Shown: positions 1 through 6,174, counted from the stretch's first letter. The stretch: DNA of 6,304 bases from Ruminococcus flavefaciens (GCA_902792495.1 CADBAC010000070.1:1-6304), one strand, 5' to 3'. The notes: generated by a model not told the origin, from the sequence alone. Numbers and translations: made by a program.

Positions 1-490
1 CCTTTCGTGAGAGATAATTTGTGGGAGCAAAACAGCCGATCCTTCCCTCGGTAAAAAGATTCATCATGTAAGTTTCAACAGCGTCATCGTAGTTGTGGCC
101 GAGAGCAATCTTGTTACAGCCGAGATTTTTCGTTACATTGTGAAGCGCACCACGACGCATTCTGGCGCACAAACTGCAAGGATTCGGCTCCTTTCTCACA
201 TCGAAAACGATCTCACCGATCTGGGTCTCCACCACATGATATTCTATGTCATGCTCTGAACAGAAGTCGGAAATTGCCGAATAATCGCCTTTGACTCCTC
301 CGAAGCATGGATCGAGAGTAAGTCCGACAATGTGATAATCAATGCCGATGAAACGTTTCAGCAGTGAAAGCCCGTACAGCATGACCATGCTGTCTTTTCC
401 GCCCGAAACACCGACACAAATTCTGTCGCCATCATGAATGAGGTCAAATTCTTGAATCGCTTTTCGCATATGCCCGAGAATTTTCTGCAT
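1..490 (-). CDS. TtcA-like PP-loop tRNA-thiolation protein, N-terminal part (3' end outside window)
   Basis: Reading the minus strand from the ATG at 490-488 gives 163 codons that run open to the window edge. The protein has the PP-loop ATP-pyrophosphatase signature SGGKDS (residues 29-34), a CxxC pair in PCSLC (C105, C108) followed by RMRRGALHN, GHNYDD (131-136) and PTNYLSRK at the visible end. This order matches TtcA, which thiolates cytidine 32 of tRNA by adenylating the base and using an Fe-S cluster. In TtcA a third cluster cysteine lies further downstream, here outside the window. The usual GHHxDD is GHNYDD here. A GGAGG Shine-Dalgarno at 500-496, 5 nt from the ATG, fixes the start, and a strong promoter lies upstream. 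The TtuA branch or another COG0037 tRNA thiolase remains possible because the C-terminal half is missing. The PP-loop family is certain; the exact substrate is inferred. Confidence 0.85.
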   Translation of the reverse strand, partial: MQKILGHMRKAIQEFDLIHDGDRICVGVSGGKDSMVMLYGLSLLKRFIGIDYHIVGLTLDPCFGGVKGDYSAISDFCSEHDIEYHVVETQIGEIVFDVRKEPNPCSLCARMRRGALHNVTKNLGCNKIALGHNYDDAVETYMMNLFTEGRIGCFAPTNYLSRK

Positions 491-536
491 AATTACCTCC
501 GCTATAAAATAAATTATATAGAAACATATTCATTAA

Positions 537-565
537 ATTATACCACGTATCGAAGAATTTTGCAA
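537..565 (-). promoter_or_regulatory. Sigma-A-type promoter for the TtcA-like gene
   Basis: On the minus strand, TTGCAA (565-560) is followed by a 17-bp spacer and a perfect TATAAT (542-537), with TGG just before the -10 (an extended -10). The start point would fall near 530, giving a leader of about 40 nt before the ATG at 490. The boxes are read directly; activity is inferred. Confidence 0.75.
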
Positions 566-578
566 TTATATATTGCAA
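560..578. repeat. 19-bp palindrome made of the two divergent -35 boxes
   Basis: TTGCAATTATATATTGCAA has perfect 7-bp arms (TTGCAAT/ATTGCAA) around a TATAT centre. Each arm contains one -35 hexamer of the divergent promoters. It may be just a consequence of back-to-back identical hexamers, or a shared operator. Confidence 0.6.
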
Positions 579-601
579 AAAGTGTTGAAATGTATTATAA
601 T
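573..601 (+). promoter_or_regulatory. Sigma-A-type promoter for the small membrane protein gene
   Basis: TTGCAA (573-578), a 17-bp spacer and a perfect TATAAT (596-601). Transcription would start near 608, about 27 nt before the ATG at 635. It is back to back with the minus-strand promoter, the two -35 boxes being only 7 bp apart. Confidence 0.75.
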
Positions 602-634
602 AAACATATAGAAACAAATGAAAGAGAGATAAAT

Positions 635-1111
635 ATGCCTTTTGATTTAAAAACTTTACTGATAGTCGGCGGCATTATGATCGCTGCAATTATTCTTATA
701 GGACTTTTCCTGTACTTGTTTTTCCGCAGCACGTTTTACAGTATCAGAGCATTTTTCATTACCGATAACGGCAAAACAGGCGAACACGAAAAGCTTCTTG
801 AACCTGTTACAACGGTCAAGCGACGCAGACAAAAGAGCGTTTCCGAGCCTCTTGTTGAGGTCTGTACACTTGTGAGAAAGTCCGACGACCGCCTGAGAAT
901 TATCGAAAAAGACGGCACGGAAAAGATAACCGATTCATATTACGAACTTGTTTTCGACACTCGCAAGCATGAGGAACTGCGCATCGTCTGTTCCGCTGAG
1001 GTTTATGACAAGATCCCATTTGAAAAAGAGGGCGCACTGACCTACAGGCGCAACACTCTGGTCAAGTTCAAATACTATGAAAAGAAAAAAGAGATCATCA
1101 TTTCTGATTGA
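635..1111 (+). CDS. Small membrane-anchored protein with a DUF2500-like domain
   Basis: 158 residues from the ATG at 635. The open frame continues upstream to 434, but that part crosses the divergent promoters and the antisense start of the TtcA-like gene and has no ribosome site. The 635 start follows a purine-rich AAAGAGAG and a promoter. Residues about 7-30 form one hydrophobic membrane segment (LLIVGGIMIAAIILIGLFLY), followed by a basic, soluble remainder. Residues about 57-147 read as a beta-rich module: EPVTTVKRRR, then YYELVFDTRKHEELRIVCSA, VYDKIPFEKEGALTYRRN and LVKFKYYEK. This resembles the DUF2500 pattern (a V-x-x-KR start, a 'y.V.F....r.El.V....y..l..gd.G.LtyqG..fl.Fer' body). No catalytic residues are visible and the function is unknown. 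A Sec-inserted, N-in single-pass topology is possible but not decided. The domain assignment is from memory of the family pattern. Confidence 0.75.
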   Translation: MPFDLKTLLIVGGIMIAAIILIGLFLYLFFRSTFYSIRAFFITDNGKTGEHEKLLEPVTTVKRRRQKSVSEPLVEVCTLVRKSDDRLRIIEKDGTEKITDSYYELVFDTRKHEELRIVCSAEVYDKIPFEKEGALTYRRNTLVKFKYYEKKKEIIISD

Positions 1112-1120
1112 CATTCGGGC

Positions 1121-1146
1121 GGCGATGAAGTCGCCCATATTTATTT
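1121..1146 (+). terminator. Possible weak terminator between the membrane protein gene and ung
   Basis: GGCGA (1121-1125) and TCGCC (1131-1135) form a 5-bp GC-rich stem with a TGAAG loop, followed by CATATTTATTT. An alternative pairing is GGGCG/CGCCC. The T-rich tail is interrupted, so termination would be partial. The 47-nt gap before ung shows no separate promoter, so some read-through is likely if ung depends on upstream transcription. Confidence 0.35.
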
Positions 1147-1158
1147 GAGGTGAAAATT

Positions 1159-1830
1159 ATGGTGAATTTCGGCAATGACTGGGACCAGCTGCTGAAAGGT
1201 GAGTTTGACAAGGAGTATTATCTGAAACTCCGTCAGACACTTATCAATGAGTACAGGACCCAGACTATCTACCCGAATATGTACGATATATTTAACGCAA
1301 TGAAGCTGACTTCCTATGACAACGTCAAATGCGTTATCATCGGTCAGGACCCATACCACGGCGCAGGTCAGGCTCACGGACTTTCATTTTCTGTCCGCAA
1401 GGGGATCGCACCTCCGCCCTCTCTTGTGAATATTTTCAAGGAGATACGGGACGACGTTGGTATCGACAATCTCGGCAAGCACGGCGAACTTACGAAGTGG
1501 GCGGAAAGCGGCGTTCTTCTGCTTAATTCCGTGCTGACTGTACGTGCTGACCAGGCAAGAAGCCACCGTGGACTTGGCTGGGAATACTTCACAACTGACG
1601 TTATCAAGCTGCTGAATGAGCGTGAAAAGCCAATGGTGTTCATGCTCTGGGGCGGCGATGCCAAGGCAAAACAGCAGTTCATCACAAATAAACAGCACCT
1701 TATTCTCAAGGCAGCCCATCCGAGTCCGCTTTCAGCGTATAACGGATTTTTTGGATGCCGACACTTCTCAAAAGCAAATGCATTTCTCCGTGAACACGGA
1801 ATGAGCCAAATAGATTGGAGTATTTATTGA
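1159..1830 (+). CDS. ung: Uracil-DNA glycosylase, family 1
   Basis: This cytosolic base-excision repair enzyme removes uracil from DNA by hydrolysing the N-glycosidic bond. The product is 223 residues, the usual length for bacterial UNG. It has the water-activating motif GQDPYHG (62-68, catalytic D64), LLLNSVLTVR (120-129, N123 in the uracil pocket) and HPSPLSAYNGFFG (187-199, catalytic H187 and intercalating L191). These positions coincide with E. coli Ung numbering. An in-frame GTG at 1150 could start the protein three codons earlier, but it overlaps the GAGGTG ribosome site (1147-1152); the ATG at 1159, 6 nt from that site, is preferred. The stop is one base from the metF start, so the two genes are almost certainly cotranscribed, although no metabolic link is obvious. 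All catalytic residues are present. Confidence 0.97.
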   Translation: MVNFGNDWDQLLKGEFDKEYYLKLRQTLINEYRTQTIYPNMYDIFNAMKLTSYDNVKCVIIGQDPYHGAGQAHGLSFSVRKGIAPPPSLVNIFKEIRDDVGIDNLGKHGELTKWAESGVLLLNSVLTVRADQARSHRGLGWEYFTTDVIKLLNEREKPMVFMLWGGDAKAKQQFITNKQHLILKAAHPSPLSAYNGFFGCRHFSKANAFLREHGMSQIDWSIY

Positions 1831-1831
1831 T

Positions 1832-2692
1832 ATGAGCATTAAAGACCTGTTTCAGCAGAAAACTGTCTTCTCATTCGAGGTTTTCCCTCCCAAGAAGACA
1901 AGTTCCATCGACGTAATTTACAAGACACTTGACGAACTCCACGACCTGAAGCCTGATTTTATCAGCGTAACATTCAGCGCAGGCGGCAGCAGCAATAATA
2001 CCTACGCTCTTGACATAGCATCAAGGATCAAAGAAAACGGCGTAGCACCGATGATACATCTTCCCTGTATCAATTACACCAAGGAAGAGATTACGGAAAC
2101 CCTTGAGCAGATCAAGGCAAGGGGCATTGAGAATATCCTTGCGCTGAGAGGAGATATCAATCCCGATATTCCGCCGAAAAAGGACTTTGCTCATGCCAGC
2201 GACCTTATAGAATTCATCAAGGAAAAGGGCAATTTCGACATAGCAGGTGCCTGCTATCCGGAGGTTCATCCTGACGCAGATTCAATAGTTGATGACCTCC
2301 GCAACCTTAAAAAGAAAGTGGACTCAGGTGCTTCACATCTTATCTCTCAGCTATTCTTTGACAATGATGCATTCTATCAGTTCAGGGAAAAGGCAGAACT
2401 TGCAGGTATTGATGTTCCGATAGAAGCAGGTATCATGCCTGTAGTAAACAAGAATCAGATCGAGCGCATGGTAACGACCTGCGGTGCAAGTCTGCCTAAC
2501 AAGTTTGTGCGGATCATGCAGAAGTACGAGCACAATCCCGAGGCGCTGAGAGACGCAGGAATTGCATACGCAGTTAACCAGATAGTAGACCTTGCAGCAA
2601 GCGGAGTTGACGGAATACATCTGTACACCATGAACAATGCCTATGTAGCCCGCAAGATCAGTGAAGCTATATCAGGCATTATAGGAGCCTGA
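1832..2692 (+). CDS. metF: 5,10-methylenetetrahydrofolate reductase
   Basis: This cytosolic flavoprotein reduces 5,10-methylene-tetrahydrofolate to 5-methyl-tetrahydrofolate, the methyl donor for methionine synthase. The 286 residues match the one-domain bacterial MetF (E. coli about 296). Family landmarks in order are FSFEVFPPKK (13-22, E16 aligning with catalytic Glu28 of E. coli), ISVTFSAGGSS (44-54), NILALRGD (101-108, D108 equivalent to Asp120 near FAD), GACYPEVHP (139-147), HLISQLFFD (169-177, Q173 equivalent to Gln183), IEAGIMPV (197-204) and VDGIHLYTMN (259-268). The ribosome site GGAG (1817-1820) lies in the end of ung, 11 nt from the ATG, so translation is probably coupled to ung. 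The stop overlaps the next start as TGATG. No truncation or missing key residue is seen. Confidence 0.97.
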   Translation: MSIKDLFQQKTVFSFEVFPPKKTSSIDVIYKTLDELHDLKPDFISVTFSAGGSSNNTYALDIASRIKENGVAPMIHLPCINYTKEEITETLEQIKARGIENILALRGDINPDIPPKKDFAHASDLIEFIKEKGNFDIAGACYPEVHPDADSIVDDLRNLKKKVDSGASHLISQLFFDNDAFYQFREKAELAGIDVPIEAGIMPVVNKNQIERMVTTCGASLPNKFVRIMQKYEHNPEALRDAGIAYAVNQIVDLAASGVDGIHLYTMNNAYVARKISEAISGIIGA

Positions 2693-3360
2693 TGAAGCTT
2701 GACCCTGTCTCCTTAGAGGAAGCCGCACGGTATATGGGAGTCAGGGGAGAACCTGATGAAGCGGTGTATGGACTTCTCAGCCGTGCCGATGAAATGGTGA
2801 GGACTTCACTCAGGCCTAAATATGTCTACAGGGAAACGTCTGTGGATCTCACAGAAAACGGTGTAAAACTGGGCTGTATGGACGTTCCGCTGACGGGAAA
2901 GGACATATCCGCTCATCTCAGCGGCTGTACTCATGCGGTACTGCTTGCGGCTACGCTTTCATCAGAAGCTGATAAGCTGATACGTCAGTATTCCATCAGA
3001 GATATGGCTTTTTCTCTTGCCCTTGACTGCGTGTGCAGTGCCGCAGTTGAACAGGTCTGTGAGAAAGCGGAGGAGGAGATCTTCGCTTCTATAGATGCAC
3101 CCTACAGGACATGGCGGTTCAGCCCCGGTTATGGCGATCTTCCCCTTGAATTGCAGAGCGATGTACTTGCCGCACTGAATGCACAGCGCAGGATAGGCCT
3201 TACAGCTACGGCTAACAGTCTGCTGATACCATCGAAGTCGGTGACGGCTATTATCGGCATTTCTGACAGACCCGTCAGACAAGGCGGAAGCGGCTGCGGA
3301 TCCTGTAACATGAGGGAGAGATGCGCATTCAGAAAGGGCGGAAAATCCTGTAAAGGTTAA
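2692..3360 (+). CDS. Stand-alone MetH activation-domain protein (cobalamin methionine synthase reactivation)
   Basis: 222 residues related to the C-terminal AdoMet-binding activation domain of cobalamin-dependent methionine synthase. The diagnostic part is RFSPGYGDLPLELQ (142-155), matching the RxxxGY AdoMet-binding motif of E. coli MetH (Arg1134, Gly1138, Tyr1139), followed by RIGLTATANSLLIPSKSVTAIIG (167-189), matching the conserved 'L..s..m.P..SVsG' segment. The E. coli domain is about 330 residues, so this is a shorter version; separate activation proteins are known, for example beside MetH in Thermotoga maritima. The expected role is to help reductively remethylate oxidised cob(II)alamin in a MetH encoded elsewhere. 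The tail carries C202, C205, C211 and C220 (C-x2-C-x5-C-x8-C), a possible metal or Fe-S site not found in E. coli MetH. The start overlaps the metF stop (TGATG) with AGGAG at 2683-2687, so translation is coupled. No clear terminator follows. Confidence 0.88.
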   Translation: MKLDPVSLEEAARYMGVRGEPDEAVYGLLSRADEMVRTSLRPKYVYRETSVDLTENGVKLGCMDVPLTGKDISAHLSGCTHAVLLAATLSSEADKLIRQYSIRDMAFSLALDCVCSAAVEQVCEKAEEEIFASIDAPYRTWRFSPGYGDLPLELQSDVLAALNAQRRIGLTATANSLLIPSKSVTAIIGISDRPVRQGGSGCGSCNMRERCAFRKGGKSCKG

Positions 3361-3370
3361 GGCAACACCG

Positions 3371-3420
3371 CATTGTATCCGATTTGTTAACATTGTATAG
3401 AGTTATATGTGATATGTAAC
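3371..3420. repeat. Direct repeat pair and imperfect palindrome upstream of the lipoprotein promoter
   Basis: CATTGTAT occurs at 3371-3378 and again at 3391-3398, exactly 20 bp (about two helical turns) apart. An imperfect 19-bp palindrome, GTTATATGTGATATGTAAC, follows at 3402-3420 (7 Watson-Crick pairs plus 2 G.T in 9). They sit 35-84 bp upstream of the -35 box, a plausible place for an activator or repressor, but the AT-rich composition makes chance likely too. Confidence 0.35.
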
Positions 3421-3454
3421 TATTTTCTGACTAAAATTCTATGAAATATTGATA

Positions 3455-3484
3455 TTGACACTTTGTGCAATAAAATGTTATAAT
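3455..3484 (+). promoter_or_regulatory. Strong sigma-A-type promoter for the solute-binding lipoprotein
   Basis: A perfect TTGACA (3455-3460), an 18-bp spacer and a perfect TATAAT (3479-3484), with TGT immediately before the -10 (an extended -10). Transcription would start near 3491, giving an untranslated leader of about 80 nt. This is the best match to consensus in the window. Confidence 0.85.
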
Positions 3485-3490
3485 TAAGGA

Positions 3491-3563
3491 AAGGTAGTGT
3501 TATTTCGTACTACCTGTCAAACAGGGGATGCGCAGTATATCTGTGTAAATAATCCGGAAGGAG
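3491..3563 (+). promoter_or_regulatory. Structured 5' leader of the lipoprotein mRNA
   Basis: Three stems can be read. The first pairs AGGTAGT (3492-3498) with ACTACCT (3509-3515). The second pairs CCTGT (3513-3517) with ACAGG (3521-3525) through a 3-nt loop. The third pairs CGCAG (3531-3535) with CTGTG (3541-3545), with one G.U. The first and second share 3513-3515, so they cannot both form fully. A strong GGAAGGAG ribosome site (3556-3563) follows, 7 nt from the ATG. I do not recognise a known riboswitch class, and no U-run follows any stem. Confidence 0.4.
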
Positions 3564-3570
3564 AAAATTT

Positions 3571-4974
3571 ATGAGAAACATTAGAATATTCGTATCGGCA
3601 TTGCTCATATCCGCAATGTCACTGTCTCTTTTATCATGCAGCAGTTCAAAGGATACTTCCGTAAGCGAATCCAAAAAGGATCTCGATTCCTCTGTGCGAG
3701 AGGAAATTCACGATAACGCTCAGAACAACGACCTCCTCACAGGAGAGCTTGAAAATAAAAAGATCAAGTGGCTGTCCGACTGGGATATCAATCCCGACGG
3801 CACAGGCAAGAACGTTCCCACAGAGCTTGCTGTTTTCCAGGAGCGTTACGGAGGTGAGATCGAGTATTACCCGACTACCTATGAGAACCGCTACGACGAT
3901 CTTGCGCAGTATATACAGTCCGACGAGGGCATAGACTTCTTCTATGCAGGCAATCTTGACGCTTTCCCAAAGGGCGCAATAAAGCAGATGTTCGCACCTG
4001 TTGACGATTACATCGACTTCAGTCAGCCGCTCTGGGAGGACATTCAGGAACTCAACGACAGCTTTATCTGGGACGGCAGCCATTACCTCGTTGCTGTTGA
4101 AGCTACAGGCGACAATGTTGCTGTTGTATATAACCGCAAGACTATCGCCGAAGCAGGTCTGGAAGACCCGAAGGACCTTTATGACCGTGGCGAATGGAAC
4201 TGGGATACTTTCCAGGAGATGATGGAGAAATTCGCAGATCCCGAGAATCAGCACTACGGCATGGACGGCTGGTGGTATGAATTCGGTCTGCTCAACACCA
4301 CAGGCGTCACACCTGTTTCTATCGAAGACGGAAAGCTGGTCAATAACTTAGGCGACCCTGCTATCGAGAGAGCCGAGAACAGACTTTACGACCTCTACAC
4401 AAAGGGCTGTCTCATCAATCTGGCAGACTTCTCATGGAACGTTCAGCCTGCATTTATAGGCGAGGGCAAGACACTTTTCTATCCTGTCGGCCTCTATGAA
4501 TTCTACACAGAGAAGAAGCAGTGGACTGCCAAGTACGGCGAGGACGTATTCGTCGTTCCTATGCCGAAGGACCCCGATGCTGATGAGTATTACATCCCGA
4601 CAGGAATGAATTCATATATGTTCGTCAGCGGCGGTCAGAACCCCGAAGGCGTTGCAAAGTATCTTGAGTGCAAGCGCTTTGCTATGCTGGACGACGCTAC
4701 AGCCGAACTTGGCAACCAGCAGTTCCGTGAGGACTACGGCTGGACAGACGAAATGCTGGAAATGAAGGACGAAATGAACCGCCTTGCTTCCGAGAATCCT
4801 GTTATAGATATATCCAGAGGAATCTCAGAGGACTGCGGAAAGGTTCTCGACGACGGAATGCGCAGTGCCGCAAAGGGTACTCCGTGGAACGAGACATACG
4901 ATATGATCAATTCAGTTATTGACACATTTGTAAACGAGATAAATGCTGCTCCCACATCTGCTGATATCAATTAA
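3571..4974 (+). CDS. Family-1 extracellular solute-binding lipoprotein (ABC uptake, probably sugar)
   Basis: 467 residues. The N-terminus is a lipoprotein signal: a basic start (MRNIR), a hydrophobic core to about residue 21 and the lipobox LLSC with C23 as the lipidated cysteine. A Ser/Asp/Glu-rich linker (about 24-62) leads to a binding-protein fold. Typical family features are IKWLSDWDIN (65-74), NVAVVYNRKTIAEAGLEDP (182-200), RGEWNWDTFQEMMEKFAD (206-223), FIGEGKTLFYPVG (295-307) and VFVVPMPKDP (326-335). Tryptophan and tyrosine are abundant, for example GWWYEF at 233-238, as in carbohydrate-binding members that stack sugar rings. It would sit on the outer face of the membrane and deliver ligand to an ABC permease. 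No permease or ATPase gene is adjacent, so its transporter is encoded elsewhere or the protein acts as a sensor. The ligand cannot be told from sequence alone. Confidence 0.92.
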   Translation: MRNIRIFVSALLISAMSLSLLSCSSSKDTSVSESKKDLDSSVREEIHDNAQNNDLLTGELENKKIKWLSDWDINPDGTGKNVPTELAVFQERYGGEIEYYPTTYENRYDDLAQYIQSDEGIDFFYAGNLDAFPKGAIKQMFAPVDDYIDFSQPLWEDIQELNDSFIWDGSHYLVAVEATGDNVAVVYNRKTIAEAGLEDPKDLYDRGEWNWDTFQEMMEKFADPENQHYGMDGWWYEFGLLNTTGVTPVSIEDGKLVNNLGDPAIERAENRLYDLYTKGCLINLADFSWNVQPAFIGEGKTLFYPVGLYEFYTEKKQWTAKYGEDVFVVPMPKDPDADEYYIPTGMNSYMFVSGGQNPEGVAKYLECKRFAMLDDATAELGNQQFREDYGWTDEMLEMKDEMNRLASENPVIDISRGISEDCGKVLDDGMRSAAKGTPWNETYDMINSVIDTFVNEINAAPTSADIN

Positions 4975-4977
4975 TCT

Positions 4978-4991
4978 GCTGTTTTTACAGC
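4978..4991 (+). terminator. Weak hairpin after the lipoprotein gene
   Basis: GCTGT (4978-4982) pairs with ACAGC (4987-4991) around TTTT, three bases after the stop codon. Only a diffuse T-rich stretch follows (TAATTTGACAGTTTCTTT), so it is at best a poor intrinsic terminator. Confidence 0.3.
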
Positions 4992-5031
4992 TAATTTGAC
5001 AGTTTCTTTATGGTAACATTCAAATCAGGTA

Positions 5032-5060
5032 TTGCAAATGACGGGAAAATGTGTTATAAT
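5032..5060 (+). promoter_or_regulatory. Sigma-A-type promoter for the epimerase gene
   Basis: TTGCAA (5032-5037), a 17-bp spacer and TATAAT (5055-5060), preceded by TGT (an extended -10). A second TATAAT overlaps at 5060-5065 but has no good -35. The leader would be about 60 nt. The gene therefore probably has its own transcript rather than depending on the lipoprotein promoter. Confidence 0.75.
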
Positions 5061-5126
5061 ATAATATCATATATATAAATAGCGTAAATCGCAAAAGGTA
5101 TGGATGATTTGAAAGGAGGCTATTTT

Positions 5127-6080
5127 ATGGAAACAGTTCTTGTAACAGGAGGATGTGGTCTCATCGGGCAGCACATAGTATCCGGTCTCCTCAAGAAGGG
5201 ATTTGCTGTAATTTCGCTGGATAAAGAAGAAAACGGCTATAATGACGGAAAAGAGAATTATACTTTTGTTCAGGCATCGATCACGGATAAGGATGCAATA
5301 GGCGATCTTTTTGAGAAAAACAAAATAGATATCCTTGTTCATGCAGCTTGTACTGTTGACAACGACCTCGGCCCTATTGTAACAGATAAAGAGGTAAAGG
5401 ATTCGGCCTCAGTGGATAAGTTTATTTTCCGTTATGCAATGACAGAAAACGTAAGCAAACTTGTATTGCTCAGCACCGATCAGGTTTACGACTTTCCGAA
5501 AAGCCGTGAGCCAATACGTGAAGACCATGAACTGAAAATAAACAGCAACTACGCCGCTTTGAAGTACGCTTCTGAAAAGGCGCTTATATCCGAGATGTCC
5601 CACCATAAGGAAGTTATCTGCTGTATACTGAGATTTTCTCCCGTGTATACTCGTACTTTTACGGATAATCTTATGTCAAGGATCACTGATCCAAGGGACG
5701 GCTCACTGTTCGTATCAGGCAAGGGTCAGTACGGCTTCCAGCTTTGCTGTGTCCATAATCTGGTGGATTTTATACTCTGTTTCGCAAAGAATGCAGAGGA
5801 TATGAGCTATGCAGGAATCTACAACGTAAGCGATAAGCTGCTGACAACAGCGGCAGATATAATCAGCTTCATGAGAGAGAACTACAGCTTAGGCGCAGTT
5901 GTTCAGAAGTCGCCGAAAGCGGCAATGTCCAAGCTGAAGGGAATATTCGGCGGAAACAAGGAAGAAAAGACCAACTACAGGTACCTTGATCTGGCCAAGC
6001 TTGAAAATAACAATATGCTGGATAATACCAAAGCCGCCAAGCTCACTAACTTCCGCTGGGATCTCAACAATACCAAGTAA
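5127..6080 (+). CDS. NAD-dependent epimerase/dehydratase, extended SDR family
   Basis: 317 residues, the usual size for extended short-chain dehydrogenases that act on nucleotide sugars. The Rossmann motif TGGCGLIG (7-14) and an acidic residue at the end of strand 2 (SLDKE, D32) favour NAD over NADP. The catalytic set is visible: LLSTDQVYDF with S116, and YAALK with Y142 and K146 (YxxxK). AACTVD (73-78) and ILRFSPVYTR (167-176) occupy the usual NAD- and substrate-contact segments. NTKAAKLTNFRWDL (300-313) resembles the 'd.skakklLgf.p' C-terminal segment of the family. An in-frame ATG at 5100 would add nine residues, but AAGGAGG (5113-5119), 7 nt before the 5127 ATG, decides the start. The Lys/Asn-rich stretch from about 260 to 300 looks less conserved. 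The exact substrate (UDP-glucose epimerase, reductase or other) is not determinable, and no sugar-synthesis cluster is visible. Confidence 0.92.
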   Translation: METVLVTGGCGLIGQHIVSGLLKKGFAVISLDKEENGYNDGKENYTFVQASITDKDAIGDLFEKNKIDILVHAACTVDNDLGPIVTDKEVKDSASVDKFIFRYAMTENVSKLVLLSTDQVYDFPKSREPIREDHELKINSNYAALKYASEKALISEMSHHKEVICCILRFSPVYTRTFTDNLMSRITDPRDGSLFVSGKGQYGFQLCCVHNLVDFILCFAKNAEDMSYAGIYNVSDKLLTTAADIISFMRENYSLGAVVQKSPKAAMSKLKGIFGGNKEEKTNYRYLDLAKLENNNMLDNTKAAKLTNFRWDLNNTK

Positions 6081-6137
6081 TAATATAACTGCCCACCTTA
6101 ATCGTGGTGCTTATACAGCAACTTTATATGTATTTAT

Positions 6138-6174
6138 CGGGGAAAAACCTTTCTGAGGAAAGGTTCTTTCCCCG
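6138..6174 (+). terminator. Long hairpin after the epimerase gene, probable terminator
   Basis: CGGGGAAAAACCTTTC (6138-6153) pairs with GAAAGGTTCTTTCCCCG (6158-6174) around a TGAG loop. The stem has 16 bp with C6166 bulged. The inner part alone (A-tract, CCTTTC/GAAAGG, then TTCTTT) has the layout of an intrinsic terminator, 58 nt after the epimerase stop. Its symmetry means it could act in both directions. It also looks like part of a larger repeat with the following sequence. Confidence 0.6.

Noticed and set aside
434..634. N-terminal 67-codon extension of the small membrane protein
   Set aside because: It overlaps the antisense start of the TtcA-like gene and both divergent promoters, has no ribosome site, and would put a Tyr/Asn-rich stretch before an obvious membrane segment that begins near its own ATG.
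1374..1719. Two long minus-strand open frames within ung
   Set aside because: They lie entirely over strongly conserved ung coding sequence, have no ribosome site and give no recognisable protein.
3361..3376. GGCAACACCGCATTGT after the activation-domain stop as a possible dispersed repeat
   Set aside because: It occurs once in the window and forms no hairpin; calling it a repeat would rest on memory alone.
2962..3393. 143-codon minus-strand open frame over the MetH activation gene
   Set aside because: It shadows the conserved activation-domain sequence. Its start region lies in the downstream intergenic DNA without a convincing ribosome site.
3646..4254. 202-codon minus-strand open frame inside the lipoprotein gene
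   Set aside because: It is antisense to a clear binding-protein gene. Its apparent hydrophobicity arises from codon shadowing of Asp/Glu-rich sense sequence, and no start signals were found.
5104..5112. Tiny ATG ATT TGA frame just before the epimerase ribosome site
   Set aside because: A two-codon upstream frame without its own ribosome site is most likely chance in this AT-rich leader.
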